Of a DNA stretch of 64,000 bases, positions 8,176 to 16,277 are shown piece by piece. Where the stretch lies: positions 75,958 through 139,957 of the forward strand of contig CAZAPG010000013.1 of the NCBI GenBank assembly GCA_964486935.1. The letters are read 5' to 3'. The DNA is from CAZAPG01 sp964486935 (GTDB taxonomy: Bacteria; Chloroflexota; Anaerolineae; 4572-78; J111). Both the position numbers and the translations under genes were made by a program. The notes under the pieces were generated by a model. That model was not told the DNA's origin and made no database searches. It saw only the letters and a list, made by a program, of their open reading frames with translations. Numbering within the stretch: the first letter of the stretch is position 1; every line of letters starts with the position of its first letter.

Positions 8176-11097
8176 ATGAAAAAACGGATACCCATAATCC
8201 TGCCGGCCATTTTGGGCTTGCTGCTGGGGCTGTCTGTCTGGTCTGTGCCGGCCAGCAGCCAGACACCCCAACCCGGCCTGGTGCTTTATCAACCCTATGA
8301 TGAAACCGGGCGACAGTTTGCCCCGCAGATGATAGTAGCCAATACCACCGGCGCGCTGGGCCACCTGTCACTATCCCTGGTGCTGGAAAACGGGCAGCCC
8401 ACCCCGCTGGCGGGTCGCGCCATTTTTCAAAGCGGCGATAACGTCCACTATCTGGTGGACCTGTCCGACGGCAGCGCCGCGCCGCTAAAGCTGCCGGCTG
8501 ACGCGCAGCACGCGCCCAAACGCTTCTATTTTAACGGGCCGTGGGCCTTTGCGCATGACAGGCAAAACAGCGCGGCCTATCTGCTCAATCTGGAAAGCGG
8601 CCAATCCACCCCGCTCATCTCCCCCGCTGACGAGGCCGGCGGCCTTGAGTTTGGCCAATTCTCGCCGGATGGCCGCTACCTGCTGTTTTCGGCCAACGGC
8701 CAGGTGCGGCTGGTCCCCACCGCCAATCCCGACGCCGGTCGATTGCTGGGCCGGCAAAACAGCGCCGGGGCCGCCTTTTCCAGCAACGGCCGGCAGGTTT
8801 TGTATCAACAAACCGGCAGTGACGGCCAGGTAGAAATTGTACTGGAACCGGTGGAAGGTGGAGAACCAAAACGCATCGCCGTTGGCCCCACCTATACCCA
8901 GGCGGCCTGGGTTCCCGGCCAGCCGCAGGCGCTCATCAACCGGCCCGGCCAACTGGCGCTGCTCACTCTGGAGACCGGCCAGGAGCAGTCGCTCATCAGC
9001 GACGCCTCGCCCGGCCCATTCCAGTTCAGGTTTGGCCCCAATGCCCGCACCGTGCTGGTCAGCCAGGGGGCGTACTTTGCGCGGCTGCTGGATTTGCAGC
9101 AGGGTTCGGCGCAGCCGCTGGACTCGCTCAACGGCCACGAACCGGTGGCGGGCCGGGATGAGCTGTATCGCTGGGTCTATTTTAAGGATTTTACCGGCAG
9201 TTCCTATCTGAGCCTGGATATGACCACCGGCGAAGTTCGCCGGTTGCTTGCGCTGGAAGGCATCTCTTCGGGCCTGGGCGAAGTGACGCCGTTGCCGCCG
9301 GACGGGCGGCGGGCGCTGGTCAAAATTGAAAATGCGTTTGGCCCGGACCAATTGTGGTTGCTATCGGCTGATGGCAGCCCCGGCCAATTGCTGGCCAAAG
9401 CCGACCGGGTGCAGGGCAGCGTGTCGCCGGATAATGGCTGGGTGGCGGTTAGCCGGGTTGACTACACCCCCGCAGGAGTCGAATCCGGCGTGGAACTGGT
9501 TGAAATTGCGGGCGCTCAAACTGTGTCGCTGGGGCAGGGGTTCGGCGCTATTTGGGTGGAGATGCCGGGCAAACTGGCCGCGCTCAACAAGTCGCTTCCG
9601 GCCACGCCCCCGGTTGAGGAGCCTTTCGCCCCGGTGTGGCGCTGGCTGGGCCAAAGCGCCGGCCGGTTGGGGCCGCCCGCCGCTCCGGCGGTGGCGCAGA
9701 CGGTCGCCTGGCAACGTTTTGAGGGCGGCCTGCTGCACTGGGGCTGGCCGGACGCACCAGGCCGGCCGCAAATTCACGCGCTCCTTGGCGGTCAGGCCCC
9801 ATTTGAGCAGCGCTGGCAGCGCGTGGCCGATACTTTTACCGAAGGCGACCCGCCCTATCCCTGCCCCGAAAGCGGCCCGCCCCTTGGCCCGCGACGCGGT
9901 TTTGGGCAGGTCTGGTGCCAACAACCATCGCTGCGAGAGGCGCTGGGCAAACCGCTGGCCGAGGAATGGAGCGAGCCGGCCGGGTTTCAGAATTTTAGAA
10001 ACGGGGTGATGCTCCACAGCCCGGCTGAAGAAAGCGTTTATCTGCTGTTTAACAATGGCGATTGGTGGAAAATAACCGTGGCTGAGATTTCGGCCCGGCA
10101 ACCGTTGTGGCAAAGCTGGCCGGAGTTGGGCGCGGATTTCAAATATCTGGCCGCCGCCCCCGATGGGGCTGTGTGGGCTGTCAGGCCAACACATCTGGCC
10201 CGGTTTGAGGGGGAGGCGTGGCAGCAGTGGCCGGCGCCGGCCGGCTGGTCGCCGGATTCTTTTCAGCCGGGCAATCTGGCGGCAACGGCCAATGGCGATG
10301 TTTGGCTGGGGGCCGGCCAGGTTTATCGTTTTGACGGCAGCGGATGGACGCCCTACGGCCCGGCTGAGGGGCTGCCCGATGAGCCAATCAAAGGCATAGC
10401 CGCCGACGCCGGGGGCCGGTTGTGGGCCATTAGCAGTGCGGTGTTGAACCGTTTTGAGGGCGATGGCTGGCAGGCGGCGCCTGTGCCAGACTCGCCACGG
10501 CTGACGGGCCTGGCGGTGACGCCCGACGGCGTGGTTTGGCTGGCCATCGAGGGGAGCGCGGCGGGGGGAGTCTATCAATTTGACGGCCAAAACTGGACGC
10601 TGCACAGCCGGGCCAACCGGCCTCAATTTCCCGGCGCGCAGTACGGCCCTATTTCAATTGCTGCCGGGGGGGATAACGTTGTTTGGGCCGGCACCGACCA
10701 GGGGTGGGCGCGCTGGAACAGCCAGCAGTGGGAGTTGGTGCAGAGCAGGATTCCCGCGCCGTTCTCGTATCCGGTGGCGGTGGATGCGGCCGGAGGGGTA
10801 TGGGGTCCGGCCCTGCCTGAGAGCAGAGGCTTGAATCTGAACGAAACGGGGGTGGTGTACCACAATTTCAATATCGCCTGCCGCTTTACCGCCGCCGATG
10901 GGCTAAACGGGCCGCCATTTCAGCCAATGCCCGATTTTCGCGACTCGTCGCTGTTGCGGCCCGACCGGGTGAGCGACATCGCCACGGCCCCAGATGGCAG
11001 CGTATGGTTTATTGCCGGGGGGCAAATTGCTGCTTTCAGACCGGTTGGGCCGGCGTGCAACTATGCTAACCCGGCCTGGGTGCGCGTGTCGCCATAA
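8176..11097 (+). CDS. Secreted two-propeller protein, sensor-domain-like
   Basis: This 973-residue protein begins with a signal peptide after a short basic start (MKKR). The ATG at 8176 is chosen because the signal peptide directly follows it and GAGG lies 11 bases upstream; an in-frame ATG at 8113 would overlap the preceding gene. The N-terminal half has TolB-like blades ('GQFSPDGRYLLFSANGQ'). The C-terminal third has repeats of the 'VWLGAGQVYRFDGSGW' type seen in the ligand-binding propellers of hybrid two-component sensors, but no kinase follows. It is probably an extracellular binding or surface protein working with its upstream neighbour. It ends 8 bp from the convergent metal-permease gene with no clear terminator between. 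Confidence 0.75.
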   Translation: MKKRIPIILPAILGLLLGLSVWSVPASSQTPQPGLVLYQPYDETGRQFAPQMIVANTTGALGHLSLSLVLENGQPTPLAGRAIFQSGDNVHYLVDLSDGSAAPLKLPADAQHAPKRFYFNGPWAFAHDRQNSAAYLLNLESGQSTPLISPADEAGGLEFGQFSPDGRYLLFSANGQVRLVPTANPDAGRLLGRQNSAGAAFSSNGRQVLYQQTGSDGQVEIVLEPVEGGEPKRIAVGPTYTQAAWVPGQPQALINRPGQLALLTLETGQEQSLISDASPGPFQFRFGPNARTVLVSQGAYFARLLDLQQGSAQPLDSLNGHEPVAGRDELYRWVYFKDFTGSSYLSLDMTTGEVRRLLALEGISSGLGEVTPLPPDGRRALVKIENAFGPDQLWLLSADGSPGQLLAKADRVQGSVSPDNGWVAVSRVDYTPAGVESGVELVEIAGAQTVSLGQGFGAIWVEMPGKLAALNKSLPATPPVEEPFAPVWRWLGQSAGRLGPPAAPAVAQTVAWQRFEGGLLHWGWPDAPGRPQIHALLGGQAPFEQRWQRVADTFTEGDPPYPCPESGPPLGPRRGFGQVWCQQPSLREALGKPLAEEWSEPAGFQNFRNGVMLHSPAEESVYLLFNNGDWWKITVAEISARQPLWQSWPELGADFKYLAAAPDGAVWAVRPTHLARFEGEAWQQWPAPAGWSPDSFQPGNLAATANGDVWLGAGQVYRFDGSGWTPYGPAEGLPDEPIKGIAADAGGRLWAISSAVLNRFEGDGWQAAPVPDSPRLTGLAVTPDGVVWLAIEGSAAGGVYQFDGQNWTLHSRANRPQFPGAQYGPISIAAGGDNVVWAGTDQGWARWNSQQWELVQSRIPAPFSYPVAVDAAGGVWGPALPESRGLNLNETGVVYHNFNIACRFTAADGLNGPPFQPMPDFRDSSLLRPDRVSDIATAPDGSVWFIAGGQIAAFRPVGPACNYANPAWVRVSP

Positions 11098-11105
11098 GCC
11101 GGGCG

Positions 11106-11969
11106 CTATCGAGCGACAGTTTTCCAGCGGTTAATTAACCCCTGGCGGGGCGAAAAGAAAAAGGCCAGCAAAAAGAACAGGGTGCAAACCAGCACAATGG
11201 CCGGGCCGGAGGCGACGTTTACATAAAAAGAGAGATACAACCCGGCCACTGAGCTGGCCGCGCCCACCAGCGCCGATAAAAGCATCATCATTGGCAGGCG
11301 GCGGGTTAGCAGATAGGCGGTGGCGGCGGGCGTGACCAGCATGGCGGTCATCAGGGCAATGCCGACGGTTTGCAGAGAGAGCACAATGGTAATGGCAATG
11401 AGCAGCAGCAACAGGTTGTTTAGAAAAACAATGGGCAGGCGCAGCGTTTTGGCCAGGGTCGGGTCAAACGATATGACCATAAATTCTTTGTAAAAGGCAA
11501 AAATGGCAACAAGCACCAGCGCCCCAAAAATAGCGATGAGCCATAAATCGCTGCCGGCAACGCCCAATACATTGCCAAACAAAAAGTGGGTCAAATCGGT
11601 GGTGTAGCTGCGCACCGTTGAAATCAGGGCGATGCCAAGGGCAAACATGCTCACAAAAATAACGCCGGTGGCGGTATCTTCTTTAATGCCTTCTTTGCTA
11701 ATGGCCCCAATCCCCAGGGCGGTGATGATGCCGGCTGCCAACCCGCCCAAAAATAGCCAGGTCTGGTTAGCGCCGGTCAGCAGATAGGCCACGGCAACGC
11801 CCGGCAAAATGGCGTGAGCCAGAGCATTGCCAAACAGGGCCATGCCGCGCAAAATAACGTAGGTGCCCAGCACAGCACAAACAACGCCCACAATCACGGC
11901 TGCGGTTAATCCTCGCAGCATAAAAGCGTAGCCCAGCGGGTCGAGCAGCCAGGCAACAATCTCAGCCAT
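11106..11969 (-). CDS. znuB: Zinc/manganese ABC transporter permease (ABC-3 family)
   Basis: This 287-residue polytopic protein has about eight hydrophobic segments and the ABC-3 signature region 'GNALAHAILPGVAVAYLL' near the N-terminus. The family forms the membrane channel of Zn2+/Mn2+/Fe2+ importers. The start at 11969 overlaps the end of the ATPase gene by 8 nt (ATGGCTGA), which suggests translational coupling; the longer in-frame extension would run deep into that gene. The metal cannot be told from sequence alone, so the znu name is by similarity. It is the last gene of a three-gene operon. Confidence 0.85.
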   Translation of the reverse strand: MAEIVAWLLDPLGYAFMLRGLTAAVIVGVVCAVLGTYVILRGMALFGNALAHAILPGVAVAYLLTGANQTWLFLGGLAAGIITALGIGAISKEGIKEDTATGVIFVSMFALGIALISTVRSYTTDLTHFLFGNVLGVAGSDLWLIAIFGALVLVAIFAFYKEFMVISFDPTLAKTLRLPIVFLNNLLLLLIAITIVLSLQTVGIALMTAMLVTPAATAYLLTRRLPMMMLLSALVGAASSVAGLYLSFYVNVASGPAIVLVCTLFFLLAFFFSPRQGLINRWKTVAR

Positions 11970-12813
11970 GCGCGTGCTCCTCGCCCCCGCCGCAGCAGGT
12001 ATCGCTAATAAACATAGTGCCGTTGGCGGTTTCAATCAAACGCATGCTGCCGCTGTAAGCCTGGCTCAACAACTCGGCAGTAAATACCTGGCCGGCCTGC
12101 CCCAGGGCAATCATTTTTTGGTTGATGAGCATCAGGCGGTCAAAATGTTCGGCGGCCAGATTCAGGTCGTGGGTGGCCACCATCACCGTTACCTGATGCC
12201 GCCGCAGCGCTTCCAGAATGTCAAAAATGCCCTCCTGCGACCTGACATCCAGGCCGGTGAACGGCTCATCCATCAGCATCAGTTCCGCTTCCTGGGCCAG
12301 GGCGCGGGCAATAAAAACGCGCTGCTGCTGCCCGCCCGATAGCTCGCCAATCTGGCGTTTGGCTAAATGGGCCATGCCAACCAACTCAAGCGACTGCTCG
12401 ACACGCTGCCAATCCTGGCGTTTGGGTTGTTTGAACAGACCCAGCCGGCCCACGCGCCCCATCATCACCACATCGGCCACGCTGACCGGAAATTTCCAAT
12501 CAACTTCGCTGCGCTGGGGCACGTAAGCAATGCAGATATGCTCGCCGGGGGCGTGTCCAAACACGTCAACCTGGCCGCGGGTGGGGGTCAACACCCCGGC
12601 AATAACGTTGAATAATGTGCTTTTGCCGGCTCCGTTTGGGCCAATTACGGCGACCCGCTCGCCCTGCCGCAACTCAAAAGAGATGTCATCGAGAGCGATG
12701 ATACTATTGAATTTTACCGAGACATTCCTTAACTCCAGAATGGGCCGGGTTACATCGTGTTTGGGTGGTATGGGGCGAGTTCCTGTTGCCGTTTTGGTTT
12801 GAGCCAGTTCCAT
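11962..12813 (-). CDS. znuC: Zinc/manganese ABC transporter ATP-binding protein
   Basis: This 283-residue protein has Walker A GPNGAGKS (58-65), the signature LSGGQQQR, Walker B LMLMDEP, and a switch His in 'ATHDLN'. It powers import together with the permease encoded just downstream. The C-terminus is unusual: the tail 'CCGGGEEHAHG' has two Cys and two His that could bind metal, and it overlaps the permease start. The ATG follows AGGA at 8 bases. The gene is 54 bp downstream of the binding-protein gene. Confidence 0.88.
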   Translation of the reverse strand: MELAQTKTATGTRPIPPKHDVTRPILELRNVSVKFNSIIALDDISFELRQGERVAVIGPNGAGKSTLFNVIAGVLTPTRGQVDVFGHAPGEHICIAYVPQRSEVDWKFPVSVADVVMMGRVGRLGLFKQPKRQDWQRVEQSLELVGMAHLAKRQIGELSGGQQQRVFIARALAQEAELMLMDEPFTGLDVRSQEGIFDILEALRRHQVTVMVATHDLNLAAEHFDRLMLINQKMIALGQAGQVFTAELLSQAYSGSMRLIETANGTMFISDTCCGGGEEHAHG

Positions 12814-12867
12814 AATATTTTCCTTTGTGGCTGTCTGTGGGCCAAAAATTTTCGCGTTCTGCGCGTC

Positions 12868-13926
12868 TTATTTTAACGCCTGAACGATAGCGGTGGTATT
12901 GTAGCGAATATAATCCAGATAGGTTTCGGCGCCGCTGCCCGGCTGGCCCAGTGAGCCGGTGTAGAGCGGCACCAGTTGAACACCGGTATCTTCGGCCATA
13001 CGCTCGGCCAGCACCGGATTTACCGTAGAGCCGACAAAAATAGCTTTGACTCCATAGTCGGCGATAGTCTGTTGTAACCGGGCCACCTCCTGCGCCGACG
13101 GTTCGGCATTGGTGCTAAAATTGGGAATGACCGCCCCAATTAATTCCAGGCCGTACCGGTCGGCAAAGTAGCCAAAGGTCTCGTGGTCGCTGACCAGTTT
13201 GCGATTTTCGGCCGGAACGTTTTCGATTTGCTGCTTGACCCACTGATCCAGTTGGGCCAGTTGGGTTTGATAATTTTGAGCGTTGGTTTGGTACGTATCG
13301 GCGTGGGCCGGGTCAAGCTGGCTCAAGGCGTAGGCAATGTTTTCAACCATAATCACGGCATTGGCCGGCGTAACCCAAATGTGCGGATCGACCCCCTCGT
13401 GAGCATGCTCTTCAGCTTCTTCCCCCTCATGCGCCTCCTCTTCCGCGTGGCCGCCAGCCGGCTCTTCTGCAAACTCTCGCGCTGCCACGTTGGCCGAAAC
13501 AGCCACAACCGTCGCCTTTCCCCCGGAATTTTCAATCAATTTCTGCAAAAACGTTTCCAGATTCAACCCGTTGATAAACACAACATGGGCATCGGCTACG
13601 GCGGCGGCATCTTTTGGCGCCGGCGAAAAATTATGCGGGTCTGCGCCAATGGGCAACATAGTGGTTAGCTCAATCAAATCGCCGCCAACGTTGCCAACCA
13701 TATCGCCAATAATGTTGGTAGTGGCTACTACCTTGAGCTTTTCATTGGCCCCCAGCGATACCGGGGCAAGTTCTACCGCTTCGGCAACGTGTTCTTCCTC
13801 AACAACAGCATTGCCGGATTTCTGGCCTTCTGCATCTTGGGCCGCTTGAGAAGCGCACTGCGCGGCCACCAATAGCAAGGCGCTCAAAATAACCAGCACA
13901 GAAAATATTTTAGTTTGGGTAGACAT
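12868..13926 (-). CDS. znuA: Zinc/manganese ABC transporter substrate-binding protein
   Basis: This 352-residue cluster-A-I binding protein has an N-terminal hydrophobic export signal ending near Cys ('LLVAAQC'); Gln before the Cys makes the lipobox atypical. Likely metal ligands sit in 'GADPHNFSP', 'GVDPHIWVTP' and 'SDHETFGYFADRYG'. Before the second there is a His/Glu-rich loop (about residues 155-180, several HAEEE/HEGEE stretches) typical of ZnuA-type proteins. The start at 13926 is preceded by AGAGGGA. Two palindromic operators lie 190-270 bp upstream, so metal-dependent repression is likely. Zinc is the more likely substrate because of the His-rich loop, but manganese is not excluded. 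Confidence 0.88.
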   Translation of the reverse strand: MSTQTKIFSVLVILSALLLVAAQCASQAAQDAEGQKSGNAVVEEEHVAEAVELAPVSLGANEKLKVVATTNIIGDMVGNVGGDLIELTTMLPIGADPHNFSPAPKDAAAVADAHVVFINGLNLETFLQKLIENSGGKATVVAVSANVAAREFAEEPAGGHAEEEAHEGEEAEEHAHEGVDPHIWVTPANAVIMVENIAYALSQLDPAHADTYQTNAQNYQTQLAQLDQWVKQQIENVPAENRKLVSDHETFGYFADRYGLELIGAVIPNFSTNAEPSAQEVARLQQTIADYGVKAIFVGSTVNPVLAERMAEDTGVQLVPLYTGSLGQPGSGAETYLDYIRYNTTAIVQALK

Positions 13927-13940
13927 GTTAATCCCTCTTT

Positions 13941-13965
13941 CTAAATGAGACAAATTTTCAACTAA
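13941..13965 (-). promoter_or_regulatory. Degenerate third copy of the metal-operon operator
   Basis: The left arm CTAAATGAGA is intact and resembles the arms of the palindrome at 14114-14138, but the right arm matches at only about 6 of 10 positions. It lies 15 bp upstream of the znuA start. It may be a weak site or chance. Confidence 0.3.
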
Positions 13966-14057
13966 AGGCAGATGAAAATAATCTGTGGGTAGAATTAATG
14001 AACGATACTTTTAAAATGGCTCCCAAAAAACGCGCTGTTTCTGACCCCTCCAATGAA

Positions 14058-14088
14058 GACCTCAAAGGTATTTGAAACCTTTGAGGTC
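14058..14088. repeat. GACCTCAAAGGT hairpin repeat
   Basis: The perfect 12-bp inverted repeat GACCTCAAAGGT (14058-14069) and its complement (14077-14088) enclose a 7-nt loop. It is not followed by a T-run on either strand, so it looks like a REP-type element rather than a terminator. It sits between the palindromic operators and znuA. Confidence 0.6.
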
Positions 14089-14113
14089 TGGAGTAGCTCC
14101 TAAACAATCGCTT

Positions 14114-14138
14114 GTAAATGAGACTTTATCTCATTTAC
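14114..14138. promoter_or_regulatory. Palindromic operator 1 upstream of znuA
   Basis: Perfect inverted repeat: 10-bp arms GTAAATGAGA and TCTCATTTAC around a 5-bp spacer. It has the same layout as the site at 14170-14194, with centres 56 bp apart. Its position upstream of the metal-uptake operon suggests a Zur/Fur- or MntR-type regulator (inference). Confidence 0.6.
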
Positions 14139-14169
14139 TGGTTAAAGAATAAGGCAAAATTTGCGGTTT

Positions 14170-14194
14170 ATAATTGAGATTTCTTCTCAATTAT
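14170..14194. promoter_or_regulatory. Palindromic operator 2 upstream of znuA
   Basis: Perfect inverted repeat: arms ATAATTGAGA and TCTCAATTAT with a 5-bp spacer. It shares the TGAGA-N5-TCTCA core with operator 1. The 319-bp stretch 13927-14245 holds these sites and a hairpin repeat but no gene. Confidence 0.6.
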
Positions 14195-14245
14195 GGATTT
14201 GTTTTATTTTTTGTCAAATCTGGGGCAAGGATGTTGAATTTGACG

Positions 14246-15166
14246 CTAAAGCTGCGAGAGGCGTCTGATTTTGGGTAGTTTGATTCGGCCAACGGTTAGC
14301 AATACGCCGGCCAGCACGGCGGCGCCCCCCACAAGCTGCCGGGGCGTGGGCCACACGTCGAACAAAAACATGGTCCAGCCAATGGCGGCCACCGGGCTGA
14401 GCGTCAAAATAATGGTGTGCAGGCTTAAGTTCAACCGGCGCAGCGCCAGGTAATACAGCCCCCGGCTGATGGTAATATCTAGCGTGCCGGCCAAAATTAG
14501 CAGCAGCCAGGCCTGCCAGCCCGGCCAAACCAGTACGCCCTGCCCAATGCCAAATAAAAACAAGAATCCGGTGGTGCAGATGAGTCGAAACAGAAAAAAA
14601 TCGGCCAGGCCGATATTGGCGCTGTAACGTTTAACCAGGGCCGCATGAAGGGCATAGGCAAAGGTTGAAATCAGCACCAGCAGGCTGCCCAGGCGCAGAT
14701 AATCGCCCGGTTGAAAGGAGATGATGAAAACCCCGGCAATGGCGATAACCGCTCCCATAAGCTGCCAGCGGGTGAAACGCTCGCGCAGCCAGATAAGCCC
14801 CAACCCCACCCCAAACAATATTGACATTTTGCTCAGCAGCGAGGCCGTGCCGGGGTCAATAAAGGCCACCGAGGTGTAATTGAGGGCATTGCTGGTTGCC
14901 ACTAAAAACCCAATCGCCAGAAAAAACCAGATGTGCCGGCGCAGCACCGCCCAGCGAATCTCGTCCCAGATGGTCAAAAAAACAGCCACCTGTACGGTGC
15001 CAATGGCCAGCACATACATGGCCGAGGTAGTGGGCGGCAGGTAGGGCAGCAACATACGAGCCAGAACAAAATGGAGGCTGTCAAAAATCAGCAACAGCAA
15101 AACAATCAGAGGGGTGTTTTCAAGGCGCGCCGGTTGGGAGGCAAGCGCCAGTGGTTTGTTGCTCAA
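14246..15166 (-). CDS. EamA/DMT-family permease
   Basis: This 306-residue protein has about ten hydrophobic segments arranged as two EamA halves (roughly 20-150 and 165-295), the fold of drug/metabolite transporters that move amino acids, sugars or other small molecules. A TTG start at 15166 is preferred because CGGAG lies 7 bases before it; the upstream ATG at 15226 would give an extra 20 residues without a ribosome-binding site. It is divergent from eutB. A link to ectoine metabolism or to metal uptake is only positional. The substrate is unknown. Confidence 0.75.
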   Translation of the reverse strand: MSNKPLALASQPARLENTPLIVLLLLIFDSLHFVLARMLLPYLPPTTSAMYVLAIGTVQVAVFLTIWDEIRWAVLRRHIWFFLAIGFLVATSNALNYTSVAFIDPGTASLLSKMSILFGVGLGLIWLRERFTRWQLMGAVIAIAGVFIISFQPGDYLRLGSLLVLISTFAYALHAALVKRYSANIGLADFFLFRLICTTGFLFLFGIGQGVLVWPGWQAWLLLILAGTLDITISRGLYYLALRRLNLSLHTIILTLSPVAAIGWTMFLFDVWPTPRQLVGGAAVLAGVLLTVGRIKLPKIRRLSQL

Positions 15167-15234
15167 TGTTTTTCTCCGGGCCAACAAAATAAAAAATGAT
15201 AATATCACGTTTTGCCGGTGGGTCAATAAGGCGC

Positions 15235-15263
15235 TTGCAAAAGCCAGTTATAACGATTACAAT
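15235..15263 (+). promoter_or_regulatory. Candidate promoter for eutB
   Basis: TTGCAA (15235-15240) and TACAAT (15258-15263) are 17 bp apart. The start of transcription would fall near the GGAGGTG ribosome-binding site, leaving a very short leader, so this call is tentative. Confidence 0.35.
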
Positions 15264-15284
15264 CAGCCCCGGAGGTGAATATTT

Positions 15285-16274
15285 ATGACTATAACCGGCA
15301 TTACCTTGCAGGATATTTACCTGGCCCGGCAAACCATTGCCCCTATCGCCAAAAAAACGCCGTTACTCAAATCGACCCCTCTGAGCGAGCGAGCCGGGGC
15401 GGCGGTGTATCTAAAACTGGAGACGATGCAGGAAATCGGCGCATTCAAGGTGCGGGGCGCGGCCAACAAAATTCTCAACCTGTTACCGGCGCAGCAACAA
15501 AAAGGCGTGGTAACGGCCTCGACCGGCAACCATGGGCGCGCCGTGGCCTACGTGTCGCAACAGTTGGGCCTTAATGCCGCCGTTTGCATTTCTGAGCGAG
15601 TGCCCCGCAACAAGGTTGAGGCCCTGCGCCGGCTGCGGGCCGAAGTAGTCATCCACGGCCAGAGCCAGGACGAGGCCGAAGCGCGCGCCCGCCAGATTGA
15701 GCAGGAACGCGGGGCCGCGATGATTCCTCCCTTTGACGACCCGCACATCATCGCCGGGCAGGGAACTATTGGCCTGGAACTGCTGGAGGAACTGCCCCAA
15801 ATTGACGCCGCGCTGGTGCCCCTTTCCGGCGGCGGGCTGATTGCCGGCATTGCTCTGGCGCTCAAATCGGCCAACCCCCACATTCGGGTTATTGGCCTGT
15901 CGATGGAGCGGGCGGCGGTGATGTACCACAGTTTGCAGGCCGGCCAACCCGTCCAGATGCCGGAAGAGGCTACCCTGGCCGACAGCCTGCAAGGGGGCAT
16001 TGGCCTGAACAACCGCTACACCTTTCGGCTGGTCCAACAATATGTTGATGATATCATTTTGCTATCCGAAGCAGAAATTGCGGCGGGGATGGCCTACGCC
16101 TTTTTAGAGCATCATCTGGTGTTAGAAGGGGCCGGCGCTGTGGGCGTGGCCGCGCTGCTGCATCAAAAAATTGCCAACCCCGGCAACCATGTGGCCCTGA
16201 TACTCAGCGGCGGCAATGTTGACATGCCAACCTTGCTGGAGGTTACGCAAGAGTATCAAAAGATTGGAGATTAG
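15285..16274 (+). CDS. eutB: Hydroxyectoine utilization dehydratase EutB (PLP, threonine-dehydratase fold)
   Basis: This 329-residue fold-type II PLP enzyme has the Schiff-base lysine K55 in 'GAFKVRGAA', the phosphate/substrate loop STGNHG, and the glycine loop 'PLSGGGLIAG'. The stretches 'PPFDDPHIIAGQGTIGLELL' and 'TLADSLQGGIGLNNR' match the EutB branch of the serine/threonine dehydratases. EutB acts with EutC on hydroxy-diaminobutyrate formed from hydroxyectoine. The ATG follows GGAGGTG at 8 bases. It is alone on the plus strand with the ParB-like/USP gene, 3 bp downstream, while eutC ends the opposing operon. A generic threonine dehydratase is the alternative, made less likely by the neighbours. 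Confidence 0.82.
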   Translation: MTITGITLQDIYLARQTIAPIAKKTPLLKSTPLSERAGAAVYLKLETMQEIGAFKVRGAANKILNLLPAQQQKGVVTASTGNHGRAVAYVSQQLGLNAAVCISERVPRNKVEALRRLRAEVVIHGQSQDEAEARARQIEQERGAAMIPPFDDPHIIAGQGTIGLELLEELPQIDAALVPLSGGGLIAGIALALKSANPHIRVIGLSMERAAVMYHSLQAGQPVQMPEEATLADSLQGGIGLNNRYTFRLVQQYVDDIILLSEAEIAAGMAYAFLEHHLVLEGAGAVGVAALLHQKIANPGNHVALILSGGNVDMPTLLEVTQEYQKIGD

Positions 16275-16277
16275 CGC

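Noticed and set aside
9361..10626. Long minus-strand frame opposite the second propeller gene (about 421 codons)
   Set aside because: It is rich in Arg, Pro and Ala as expected of an antisense frame in GC-rich DNA. The plus strand has a signal peptide and propeller repeats.
14058..14088. Hairpin considered as a terminator or another metal operator
   Set aside because: No T-run follows on either strand, and the sequence does not share the TGAGA-N5-TCTCA core of the other palindromes.
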